DNA of 9,488 nucleotides from Chloroflexota bacterium (GCA_022561675.1 JADFQT010000079.1:1-9488); one strand, 5' to 3'. Counted from the stretch's first letter, positions 1-7,040 are shown. Translations and numbers: made by a program. The notes: generated by a model not told the origin, from the sequence alone.

Positions 1-188
1 GGTCCAAAAAGGCCGAAACTTTTCAAAACTTTCGGGTCACTGGGTTTACGAGGACAAGCACGCATCCTTTTTTTGTTACCGCGTTTACGCCAATCCGGAC
101 CAACACACCGATCTACAGCCAATTCACGTACCAGCGACCCCCGGCGTAGGGCGATGTTAACGGGTCTGCTGATAAACGCGGCCGCATT
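1..188. other. Window edge, no assignable gene
   Basis: No start-to-stop gene is visible here. All three forward frames are open for most of the stretch, so frame choice is ambiguous. The frame beginning at base 2 runs to a TAA at 158-160 and encodes 52 residues with a protein-like aromatic and charged run (WVYEDKHASFF near its middle). It could be the C-terminal end of an upstream gene, but I recognise no family. No convincing sigma-70 promoter was seen ahead of the MFS gene. Confidence 0.25.
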
Positions 189-1547
189 ATGACGTGGATA
201 GGCGTCCTCATCGGCGCTTTCGGCCTTTTCCTATTGGCACTGGCCATCGTACCCCAGGTTAGCCGAATGCGTACCGCGTTGCCCCCCGCGCTGCACTATC
301 CCCAATATCGGGCCTATTGGCTTGGGATGCTGGCCTCGGTCAGCGGCTTCCAGATGTTTCGGGTTACCCAGGCCTGGCTGGTGTACGAGATAACCGGCTC
401 GCCGTTATACCTGGGGTATGCGGCGGCGGCGACGGCATTACCGGGGATAATCTTTAATCTCTTCGGCGGGGTTGTTGCGGACAAGCTGGACAAGCGTCGC
501 TTGGTCATCGCCACGCAATCCATCACTGCCGTCCTCATTTTTCTTCTCGCAACCCTAACTGCCCAAAACCTGGTGCAGCCCTGGCATGTCCTGGTCATAG
601 CCTTTTTGGCCGGAGCAGTAGAAGCCTTCGATACACCCGCCCGTCAAGCCCTTTATCCCCACCTCATAGACCGAAAGGTAATGATGAGCGCGGTGGCGAT
701 GAATTCCGCTATCTGGCAAGGAACTCGTATCGTGGCCCCTGCGGCGGCGGGTTTTCTGATTGACATCTTCAACAATGCCGTTTCTTTTTACCTCGCCGGC
801 TCGGGATTTCTAATTTTAGCCCTGATAATGTATCGCCTCAAGATTCCAAACATCGTAGCTGGGGCTCAGGGCAATCCCGCCAAGAACTTGCTGGAGGGTC
901 TTCAGTACATCGGGAAGAACTCCATATTTTCATTCCTGATTGGCATGACTTTCTTCAACAGCTTTTTCGGGATGGCCTATGTCATGCTGATGCCGGTATT
1001 CGCGGTGGACATCCTGGAAGTTGGTGCTAGGGGACAAGGATTTCTCTTGGGTCTCGGAGGCGCGGGCTCGCTTCTGGCGACCATTTGGCTGAGCTCCCGG
1101 GGCAATACCAGGTATAAGGGATTTCTGATCATTGGCGGCGCTGTGCTGTTTGGCCTGGCGTTGGCCACCTTCGCTGTTACTTCCAGTTTCCTGGGCTTCT
1201 ACTCGTTAGCCTTGTTTTTGATGTTTCTTATGGGCATCTTCAACTCCACCTACATGATTTCAATCCAGAGTTCCTTGCAGATGCTGGTTCCCGACCGGAT
1301 GCGGGGGAGAGTCATGGGTTTCTACGGAATGACTTGGAGCATCATGCCTTTGAGCGGATTGCAGGCAGGAGCACTGGCTAATTTTATTGGGACATCCTTT
1401 GCGGTGATGATCGGAGGGCTGGCGGTAGCTGCCTTTGCCCTAGGTCCAGCTCTCCTGAACAGCAACCTGCGCAACCTGGGCACCACCCTGCGCCAACTCG
1501 AGCGCGCGGCTACAGACTCCGCTGTGAGCCGGCAGCCGTCCGCTTGA
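189..1547 (+). CDS. MFS transporter, EntS-like exporter family
   Basis: This is an integral inner-membrane secondary transporter of the major facilitator superfamily, closest in appearance to the EntS/MFS_3 exporters of enterobactin and other small molecules. The substrate cannot be read from sequence. After a short N-terminal part, residues 40-66 carry the typical opening of this group (YRAYWLGMLAS, then QAWLVYEITGSPL). The loop between TM2 and TM3 has the MFS motif-A signature, G93-G-V-V-A-D98 followed by basic residues K102-R103-R104. Long hydrophobic segments continue to about residue 425, consistent with 12 helices, and the tail is polar. The start is uncertain. ATG 189 adds a hydrophobic stretch (residues 5-24) before the usual family start. 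ATG 267 (Met27) would give a standard-length protein of 426 residues. Neither has a strong Shine-Dalgarno. The family assignment is firm, the export role is inferred. Confidence 0.88.
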   Translation: MTWIGVLIGAFGLFLLALAIVPQVSRMRTALPPALHYPQYRAYWLGMLASVSGFQMFRVTQAWLVYEITGSPLYLGYAAAATALPGIIFNLFGGVVADKLDKRRLVIATQSITAVLIFLLATLTAQNLVQPWHVLVIAFLAGAVEAFDTPARQALYPHLIDRKVMMSAVAMNSAIWQGTRIVAPAAAGFLIDIFNNAVSFYLAGSGFLILALIMYRLKIPNIVAGAQGNPAKNLLEGLQYIGKNSIFSFLIGMTFFNSFFGMAYVMLMPVFAVDILEVGARGQGFLLGLGGAGSLLATIWLSSRGNTRYKGFLIIGGAVLFGLALATFAVTSSFLGFYSLALFLMFLMGIFNSTYMISIQSSLQMLVPDRMRGRVMGFYGMTWSIMPLSGLQAGALANFIGTSFAVMIGGLAVAAFALGPALLNSNLRNLGTTLRQLERAATDSAVSRQPSA

Positions 1548-1610
1548 CCCCAAAGCCGCAAGCTCCTCTCTGGCCATTCAACACAGAATACGGAGCTACC
1601 CCACATCAAC

Positions 1611-1616
1611 TATAAT
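1611..1616 (+). promoter_or_regulatory. Possible -10 box ahead of M20 gene
   Basis: A perfect TATAAT lies in the 184-base gap between the MFS and M20 genes, 115 bases before the M20 start codon. I see no matching -35 hexamer at 16-18 bases upstream and no extended TG, so it is only a weak promoter candidate. The rest of the gap contains no recognisable terminator or small gene. Confidence 0.25.
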
Positions 1617-1731
1617 GCCCGGTCTTGACCCAGATCCCGCCGGTCTTCAACTACCAGTGGTGTGGGAGTTCGGGGATTGTGCTTTAATTCATTGGGTCCT
1701 CAGCATTGGGAGCTGTGAGAGGTAATCTGAA

Positions 1732-3120
1732 ATGCACGATCTCGATAATTGGTTTTCAGAGGTAGATGCAGTCCGCGGCGATATAATCGCCTTAAACCAG
1801 GCTCTGGTCAGAATTCCGTCGGTCAACACTGGAGCCATGCCCACCGGCAACGAGACCGAAGTGTGCGAATACGTTCAGCGATGGCTGGCAGAGGATGGAA
1901 TTGACTCGGAGATCCTGGAATCGGCCCCGGGCCGGGGAAATCTAATCGCCCGGCTGGAAGGCCGATCGGGCAACGCCGGCCTGATGTTTATGTCTCATAC
2001 CGATGTTGTTCCGGTGGAGGACGAAGGTAAATGGAGATTCCCTCCCTTCAGCGCCACCATAGCCGATGAGCGCATTTTTGGCCGGGGGGCTTCTGACTGC
2101 AAGGGCCTTCTAACCGCTCAGTTGATGGCAATGCGGCTGCTGAAGCGGAGCGGCGTGGCATTGGAGGATAGCCTGTTGCTCGCATCTGGAGCCGATGAAG
2201 AACATGGAGGGCGCTACGGCTTCGGCTGGCTGGCCGAGCACCACCCTGAGAGGATAACCGCTCCCTTCGCGGTGAACGAGGGAGGTGGCACGCCCATACA
2301 GTCTCCCAGTGGGTTGACCTACGTCCTTGGGGTGGGAGAGAAGGGGCGCCTCCAAGTGGAGATAAACGTCAAAGGCTCTAGCGCTCACGCCTCAATGCCC
2401 TGGCTGGGCACCAACGCACTTTATCGGCTGAGGCAGGTGTTGCACCAGATAGAAGGGTATGAACCGGAACGAGACACCTCCGGCAGTGTGTTTGAATATC
2501 TTTCCAACTTCGCCATCGAGGACAAGCCATCACCGGAGAATATCGACCATATAATCGCCGAGCTGGAACCGCACAATCCCAGGTTCGCTTCCATGCTTCG
2601 CGCTCTCTCCAGGATGACCCTGACTCCGACTATGGTTAGCGGCGGGATAAAGTCTAATAGTGTGCCCGAGTCGATCAGGTTGACTTGTGATGTCAGGACG
2701 CTACCCCACCAGGATGAAGGATACGTGGCACAGCAGCTTGAACAGGTACTGGAAGCCATTCCTGAGATTGAGTTCGAAATAGACTACATGGCCGTCCCCA
2801 ACTCCTCTCCGTACGAGACGGATCTGGCCCGCAGCATCCGGTCTGCAACATCCCGAGTCCTGGGGCGGGGCGACATACAATGGGTCCCGGCTATCAGCAA
2901 TGGCTTCACTGATTCGCGCTTCACCAGGCAGCTGGGAGTCACCACCTACGGTTTCACGGGGTCTCACCCAGATGATGATCCCCAGCTTAACCACGTGCAC
3001 GGCACCGATGAGTCAGTCGGAATCAAAAGCCTGGTCAGTGGCACCAAGATTATGCTGTGTCTGGCGCTGGACCTGCTGCGGTCCAACAGAGATAGGCCAG
3101 CAGGGATAGGGAATAATTAA
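1732..3120 (+). CDS. M20 family metallopeptidase (ArgE/DapE/CPG2-like)
   Basis: This is a cytosolic di-zinc hydrolase of the M20 peptidase/deacylase family, acting on small amide substrates such as dipeptides, N-acyl amino acids or carbamoyl compounds. The exact substrate is unknown. The full set of expected active-site residues is present: H89 and D91 in SHTDVVPV, bridging D122 in GRGASDCKG, general base and ligand E156-E157 in ADEEHGG, E183 in NEGGG, and H423 in the C-terminal HGTDE. The central part (about residues 205-320) begins with KGSSAHASMP, the usual start of the dimerisation lid domain. Length (462 residues) is normal for the family and there is no signal peptide. The ATG is supported by a GAGAGG Shine-Dalgarno at 1717-1722, nine bases upstream. 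Carboxypeptidase G2, ArgE, DapE and acylase types cannot be told apart by eye. Confidence 0.93.
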   Translation: MHDLDNWFSEVDAVRGDIIALNQALVRIPSVNTGAMPTGNETEVCEYVQRWLAEDGIDSEILESAPGRGNLIARLEGRSGNAGLMFMSHTDVVPVEDEGKWRFPPFSATIADERIFGRGASDCKGLLTAQLMAMRLLKRSGVALEDSLLLASGADEEHGGRYGFGWLAEHHPERITAPFAVNEGGGTPIQSPSGLTYVLGVGEKGRLQVEINVKGSSAHASMPWLGTNALYRLRQVLHQIEGYEPERDTSGSVFEYLSNFAIEDKPSPENIDHIIAELEPHNPRFASMLRALSRMTLTPTMVSGGIKSNSVPESIRLTCDVRTLPHQDEGYVAQQLEQVLEAIPEIEFEIDYMAVPNSSPYETDLARSIRSATSRVLGRGDIQWVPAISNGFTDSRFTRQLGVTTYGFTGSHPDDDPQLNHVHGTDESVGIKSLVSGTKIMLCLALDLLRSNRDRPAGIGNN

Positions 3121-3242
3121 AAGCAGCTAAACCGCAGCGCGGAAGAGGTTCATTAGGTTTCCCGCAGTTTCGCGGTATAGAGTAGAATCCATGCGCGCCG
3201 GGAACCGGTTTCTCGATAATCTGCCTTTGCGAGGGATTGAAC

Positions 3243-3980
3243 ATGGGTTCATCTTGGGAAAAGCTACAGGTTGATGGCGGTGAAATGGGAATGTACACCG
3301 GCATTCCAGACAGCGCCGATTTCGGGAACGGCCCCTTCCCGGCCGTGGTGGTCGCCCAGGCGGCCGGCGGGGTGGATGAGTTCCTGCAAACCATCGTCGA
3401 CCGGCTGGCGGCAGAGGGATACGCGGCGGCGGCGCCGGACCTGTACCATCGTACTACTCCGGAGATTGAACGGACCACGGGCAAGACTCGCCGGCAGCTG
3501 CTGGCGGATTCCGAGATTATCGTGGATATAAACGCCGCGGTGAATTTCCTCAGGACTCACCCGGCAGTGGATGGCGAGCGCCTCGGCGTTACCGGGTTTT
3601 GCATGGGCGGCCGGGTGACCTGGCTGGCGGCAGTCTCCAACCCCCACTTCAAGGCTGCGGCGCCCTTTTACGGTGGGTTCATTTTCGACCGCTGGGGCGA
3701 GGCTGAATCCAGCCCCTTCGAATTAAGCCACCAGCTGAATTGCCCAATGATGTTTCACTTCGGGGCCATCGACCCCAATCCCTCTCCCCAGGATATGGAG
3801 GCATTCGATAAGGAGCTGGACCGTCTGGGCAAGCCTCACCAATTCCACGTTTACCCCGATGCCGACCATCGCTTTATGGACCACACCTTCGGCAACTACC
3901 AGCAAGAGGCGGCCGAACTTTCCTGGGCTCGAACGTTGGACTTCTTCTCGTTGCATCTGAAGGGAGTGGCCGTCCCTTAG
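3243..3980 (+). CDS. Dienelactone hydrolase family protein
   Basis: This 245-residue cytosolic alpha/beta hydrolase belongs to the dienelactone (carboxymethylenebutenolidase) family, whose classic members open dienelactone to maleylacetate in chloroaromatic breakdown; many relatives are general esterases. The Cys-Asp-His triad is complete: nucleophile C120 in GFCMGG, D177 in HFGAID, and H209 in DADHRF. A typical GYAAAAPDLY segment lies near residues 59-68. Length matches the family. The start is set at ATG 3243 because GAGGGA at 3231-3236 sits six bases upstream. A TTG at 3237 would leave no space for ribosome binding. No other aromatic-degradation genes are visible in the window, so a role in a catabolic pathway is not supported, and a general hydrolase is as likely. 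Confidence 0.92.
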   Translation: MGSSWEKLQVDGGEMGMYTGIPDSADFGNGPFPAVVVAQAAGGVDEFLQTIVDRLAAEGYAAAAPDLYHRTTPEIERTTGKTRRQLLADSEIIVDINAAVNFLRTHPAVDGERLGVTGFCMGGRVTWLAAVSNPHFKAAAPFYGGFIFDRWGEAESSPFELSHQLNCPMMFHFGAIDPNPSPQDMEAFDKELDRLGKPHQFHVYPDADHRFMDHTFGNYQQEAAELSWARTLDFFSLHLKGVAVP

Positions 3981-4067
3981 AGCCTGTGTAAGAAATTGCG
4001 TCGTAATTGGTGAATTCCAAGTAATCATTCCGGCTTCCGGTTAGACCTTTGTAATGACTAGGACGTT

Positions 4068-4853
4068 ATGCCATTTGTGGAGCTAGCTGGCGTCGATCTC
4101 TGGTACACCGATACCGGCGGAGTGACGGGAACGCCGGTTATCTTCATGCACGCGGCCTCCGGCACCAGCGACAGTTGGGTCCATCAGGTGCCGGTGTTCA
4201 CGCAAGCAGGGTATCGCTGCGTCGCCTATGACCGTCGGAACCGGGGTCGTTCTCGGCTCACCTCGACCGGTGATCAGCCAGGATACGTGGGCGACGATCT
4301 CCATGGGCTGGTCATGCACCTGAATCTGGACCGCTTCCATCTGGTGGCGACGGCTGCCGGGGGTATCGGTGGGCTGGACTACGCTCTGGAGCATCCAGAA
4401 CGGGTCCGCAGCCTGGTGGTCGCCTGCAGTATCGGCGGCGTGCAGGACCCGGCCTACCTGGATGTGCAGAGCAGGCTCTGGCCACCGGTAATCCTAGAAC
4501 TGCCGGTTCATCTGCGCGAGCTGGGACCCTCCTATCGTGGAGTTAACCCTGAGGGAACCCAGCGCTGGATGGAGATTGAGCTCACCAGCGGCCCTAAGGA
4601 TATCTCTGTGCCGGCGCAGCCGCTACGGCAGCTGATGACGTTTGCACGGCTGGAAACGATGCGAATTTCGGTGCTGGTCCTCGCCGGCGGCGCCGATCTC
4701 CTCTCACCGCCGGCGCTGATGCGTCTGCTGTCTGAGCATATCCCGAGTTCCGAATTTGCGCTGATACCCGAGGCGGGGCACGCAGCTTTCTGGGAGCAAC
4801 CAGAGGTCTGGAACCCTCTCGTATTGGAGTTCCTGGGCCGGCACGATTCATAA
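4068..4853 (+). CDS. Alpha/beta-hydrolase fold protein lacking the nucleophile serine
   Basis: This 261-residue protein has the alpha/beta-hydrolase-1 fold. The oxyanion region is seen at H28-A-A-S-G, the strand-4 motif YDRRNRGRS at residues 54-62, and the late acid and base positions at D210 (GGADLLSPP) and H238 (EAGHAAFWEQP). The nucleophile elbow, normally G-x-S-x-G-G, reads A94-T-A96-A-G98-G99, so Ala96 stands at the serine position. The protein may therefore be catalytically unusual, use another residue, or work in binding; some alpha/beta-fold enzymes and receptors act without a Ser nucleophile. The ATG has only a weak AGGA (4060-4063) four bases upstream. It lies 87 bases after the dienelactone hydrolase gene. 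The fold is certain, the substrate unknown. Confidence 0.9.
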   Translation: MPFVELAGVDLWYTDTGGVTGTPVIFMHAASGTSDSWVHQVPVFTQAGYRCVAYDRRNRGRSRLTSTGDQPGYVGDDLHGLVMHLNLDRFHLVATAAGGIGGLDYALEHPERVRSLVVACSIGGVQDPAYLDVQSRLWPPVILELPVHLRELGPSYRGVNPEGTQRWMEIELTSGPKDISVPAQPLRQLMTFARLETMRISVLVLAGGADLLSPPALMRLLSEHIPSSEFALIPEAGHAAFWEQPEVWNPLVLEFLGRHDS

Positions 4854-4953
4854 ACGGTTGACCAAAATTCCGAATACCGCCATCGGTGATAGGACCGAGC
4901 GTGGCGTCGTTGGCAGGGTACCCAAACGTAACTTAATAGAGGAGATGAAGATT

Positions 4954-5370
4954 ATGGCTAGTGACTCGTCTGGGGGACTTCATTACAGCGGCGACGTGAC
5001 CGAGGAAATTCGCGATCCGCTGTTGACCTATTCCAACCCCCACGGCCAGCGGGTTGGCCCGCGTTGGGTGCGTGGCGAGATTGTTTTCGCGATGCCCGCG
5101 GGAATTGTCCACATTGATCCGGAAAAGCAGAAATGGGCCAAGGAATTTGTGCTGGTCTACAGTGTGGAAGGACCCGATGGGAGACCGGAACGCGTTCAGG
5201 GGCAGTATGGTATCTACGACACCAGGCCCGGAGACCCTGGGTATAGTCCCATCTGGAAGTACAATTTCGTGGTCGTACCCCGCGATTACGAGGCCAACAC
5301 GCTCCGTTCTGAAGAGGACATATTGAAGAGCGGTTACCAGGTCGTTGATTCAGATACCTACACACTTTGA
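4954..5370 (+). CDS. Small conserved-looking protein of unknown function
   Basis: This is a 138-residue soluble protein without signal peptide or membrane segment. It has beta-rich stretches (RGEIVFAMPAGIVHID, then KEFVLVYSVEG) and a C-terminal block GYSPIWKYNFVVVPRDY followed by LRSEEDILKSGY. I recall a similar 'YSPLW...V...L.SE.EIL' pattern in uncharacterised environmental proteins, some of them next to cupredoxin-like domains, but I cannot name the family with confidence and no metal-binding cluster is visible. The start is placed at ATG 4954 because GGAG (4941-4944) lies nine bases upstream. An upstream TTG at 4858 keeps the frame open but adds 32 low-information residues and lies only four bases after the previous stop. 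It is directly upstream of the candidate selenoprotein gene, separated by 95 bases. Confidence 0.75.
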   Translation: MASDSSGGLHYSGDVTEEIRDPLLTYSNPHGQRVGPRWVRGEIVFAMPAGIVHIDPEKQKWAKEFVLVYSVEGPDGRPERVQGQYGIYDTRPGDPGYSPIWKYNFVVVPRDYEANTLRSEEDILKSGYQVVDSDTYTL

Positions 5371-5453
5371 CCCGTTCTATAAGAAGCCAGCGTGACTGGC
5401 CACCAAAAGACTTGGTTCCTCTCTATTAGGTTTTGGACTGTCTGAGAATGGGT

Positions 5454-5460
5454 AAGGGGG
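5454..5460 (+). promoter_or_regulatory. Ribosome binding site deciding start at 5466
   Basis: AAGGGGG ends five bases before ATG 5466. This purine-rich site supports initiation at 5466, upstream of the in-frame TGA, and so supports translation through that TGA. The GTG at 5565, which a standard caller would take as start, has no comparable site. Confidence 0.65.
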
Positions 5461-5465
5461 TCACC

Positions 5466-6035
5466 ATGCTCAAACCCAAGGTATACTGGCGCCCTGGTTG
5501 ATTCACCTGCGGAAGAACGAAGGAGTTTCTTTCGTCCCAGGGAATAGATTTTGAAAGTGGGGATGTGGAGCACGACCAGTCCTCGATGAACGAACTTCTG
5601 GCTCGAGGTCTCAAAATAGTGCCGGTGACCATTTTGGGAGATGAGGTAGTGGTGGGATTCAACCCGAAAGAGCTGGCGCGGATGTTCAATCTGGAGAGTG
5701 AAGTCGGCTCGCCGGTGGACCTGCCCGCCATGGTGGATAAATTTGAGATCGTGCTTCAGGCGGCCTGCCGGGCCACCCGCCAGATTCCGGAGGATCGCCT
5801 GGACTGGGAATCTCCGGAACGGCAGCGGACGATCGGGCAGTTTACCTTCCATCTTTTTGACCGACCGGACCGGGCCCTTAATGCCTATCTGGTCGGGGAA
5901 TACACCAACGAAGACCGGGGCCGGCCGGTGGAGGACGTGTTGGGACGGGTTGGATTCGAGCGGACTGCCCGGTATGGGGAGGAAATCCTTCACAGGGTCA
6001 GGGAGGCCCTCAGCGGCACCCGGCCGCTGGACTAG
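5466..6035 (+). CDS. Candidate selenocysteine glutaredoxin fused to DinB-like domain
   Basis: Read from ATG 5466 with the in-frame TGA (5499-5501) as selenocysteine, this gives 189 residues. Residues 5-70 form a glutaredoxin: KVYWRPG, then U12-F13-T14-C15 replacing the CxxC redox motif, then GRTKEFL and a cis-proline at P53 (IVPVT). Residues from about 90 onward resemble the DinB/YfiT-like four-helix fold, with H129 in GQFTFHLFDRP as a possible metal ligand. The role is probably thiol/selenol redox chemistry in the cytosol, possibly with a thiol cofactor; the substrate is unknown. The frame is continuous between 5466 and the TAG at 6033-6035, with no frameshift. A conventional call would begin at GTG 5565 and lose the active site. 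The TAG cuts the DinB domain before its last helix, which is encoded in the same frame to 6221. The alternative reading is a pseudogene with two nonsense codons. Confidence 0.75.
5499..5501 (+). other. In-frame UGA, candidate selenocysteine codon
   Basis: The TGA is codon 12 of the frame opened at 5466 and occupies the N-terminal Cys position of the glutaredoxin CxxC motif (G-UGA-F-T-C). UxxC is the usual pattern for thioredoxin-fold selenoproteins. The protein sequence is family-like on both sides, in one frame. Genes such as the MFS transporter end in TGA, so the codon is not globally reassigned. Confidence 0.72.
5511..5538 (+). promoter_or_regulatory. Candidate bacterial SECIS hairpin
   Basis: Inside the coding sequence, ACGAA (5517-5521) pairs with UUCGU (5531-5535). 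G5522 pairs with C5529, leaving U5530 bulged and a six-base apical loop GAGUUU (5523-5528) that begins with G. Outer pairs G5515-C5536 and GG5511-5512 with CC5537-5538 can extend the stem across small bulges. The loop G lies 22 bases after the UGA, within the spacing known for bacterial SECIS elements, and a bulged U plus loop G are recognised features of the E. coli fdhF element. Pairing was done by eye without energy calculation. Confidence 0.55.
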
Positions 6036-6041
6036 TCAAAA

Positions 6042-6221
6042 ATGTTGGTAACTTACATGGGGCCAAAGACCGCCGGAGAGATGTTGGACCTGGCGCTGGG
6101 ACACTCGGCCCACCATTTGAAACAACTCTATGAGTATATGTCCCTGATTGGCATAGAGCCGAACTCACCACTGGGCCAGGACGACTTCGAGGGGATAGCC
6201 GTCCCCACGGAACTATTCTGA
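6042..6221 (+). pseudogene. C-terminal DinB helix, in frame after a TAG
   Basis: The frame of the glutaredoxin-DinB gene continues past the TAG at 6033-6035. An ATG at 6042 opens 59 further codons ending at TGA 6219-6221. The peptide has the family's typical C-terminal part: a TYMGPKTAGEML stretch, then the metal-site-like H213-x3-H217 in GHSAHHLKQL (numbering from 5466), and a tail SPLGQDDFEG. With it the whole product would be 251 positions long, which fits the glutaredoxin-DinB architecture as I recall it. No Shine-Dalgarno precedes ATG 6042, so it would be made by readthrough of the TAG or by reinitiation seven bases after it, or not at all. The homologous continuation is clear, its expression is unknown. 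Confidence 0.65.
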
Positions 6222-6376
6222 CCAGGGCTATCTCGCATTGGAAAGGGAAACCCGAGGGGAAATACGGCTGGTTGGGTCACAAGGATTTGCCAAACAACAG
6301 GTTCCCTACTGGTTTGACGGCCTTCCCGGCCAGTTCCATATCAGCGCCGGCAAATCAATTAGTTGAGGGATTAAAC

Positions 6377-6937
6377 ATGGCTAAAGTAGTTCTCTACACC
6401 TTCGCCATCTTCAAGGAGCCCAACGAACATGAGCAAAACGATGGATTCCATGAGCGTAACCCTTTTGTCTATGTGAGTGCGGAAAATGCAAAGGGTTTTG
6501 TGGATCGTTCCGGAAATAGCTGGAAAAGAAACCACGCTGACCGCAACAGCAATTGGGGAACTCGCGAGGTCAGTCCTCGCTTCTTCACTGGAGAAAGCCA
6601 TCGGGACACTGCCGCGACTCTTTCAGTCTGGGAGGACGTGGAATCCATCTATGCCTTCTGTTACCACGGGTTTCATGCTGAGGTACTGACCCACCGTCAT
6701 GAATGGTTCGTGGAGGGGGAATGGCCCGCTTTTGTGGCCTGGTGGACGCCGGACGATGTGACTCCCACCAGAACCGAGGGAGCCAAGCGACTGGAACACC
6801 TGCACGACCACGGTCCGACAGCCTATGCCTTCAACTTCAAAGGTCCCTTCGACGCCGACGGCAATCCCCTGCACATGGACCGGGAGAAGATTCAGGAGCG
6901 CTCCAAGATAATTGAATCGCAATTGAGAAGGGAGTAG
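6377..6937 (+). CDS. DUF3291 family protein
   Basis: This is a 186-residue soluble protein of the DUF3291 family, which has a ferredoxin-like, monooxygenase-related appearance but no established function. Family features include a beta-strand start (VVLYTFAIFKEP), SVWEDVESIYAFCYHGFH near the middle, REWF-like HEWFVEGEWPAFVAWW, then a TRTEGAKRLEHLHDHGPTAYAF block close to the C-terminus. The start is set at ATG 6377, preceded by GAGGGA (6365-6370) at six bases. A longer open frame from 6272 adds 35 residues without family character. The 155-base gap before the gene (6222-6376) holds no other gene; a short GGCC/GGCC hairpin near 6319-6331 is too weak to name. There is no evidence of catalysis. 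Confidence 0.88.
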   Translation: MAKVVLYTFAIFKEPNEHEQNDGFHERNPFVYVSAENAKGFVDRSGNSWKRNHADRNSNWGTREVSPRFFTGESHRDTAATLSVWEDVESIYAFCYHGFHAEVLTHRHEWFVEGEWPAFVAWWTPDDVTPTRTEGAKRLEHLHDHGPTAYAFNFKGPFDADGNPLHMDREKIQERSKIIESQLRRE

Positions 6938-7040
6938 CTTCCACCACTGGCTCCCCACGCCGTTTCGAACGCACTGACACCGGCTGCGCCACCTATCCGC
7001 GGATTGGTGATAAGGTATGCCAGCAGGAAGGAGTTCGGTC

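Noticed and set aside
3153..3188. TATAGA and TAGAAT as -10 boxes before the dienelactone hydrolase gene
   Set aside because: No acceptable -35 hexamer is found at proper spacing for either.
4858..4953. TTG 4858 as start of the 138-residue protein's gene
   Set aside because: It gives 32 extra residues without character, while GGAG at 4941-4944 is well spaced from ATG 4954.
5386..5400. GCCAG/CTGGC hairpin between the 138-residue protein and the glutaredoxin gene
   Set aside because: The stem has five pairs with a five-base loop but no T-run follows, so it is not called as an intrinsic terminator.
5358..5993. A 211-codon minus-strand open frame over the glutaredoxin-DinB gene
   Set aside because: It is antisense to a frame with clear glutaredoxin and DinB homology and shows no domain of its own. 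It does matter that a caller could pick it instead of the UGA-interrupted gene.
5565..6035. GTG 5565 as the start of a 156-residue protein
   Set aside because: This start lies in the middle of the glutaredoxin fold, has no Shine-Dalgarno, and the same frame upstream gives the family N-terminus with a good RBS at 5454-5460.
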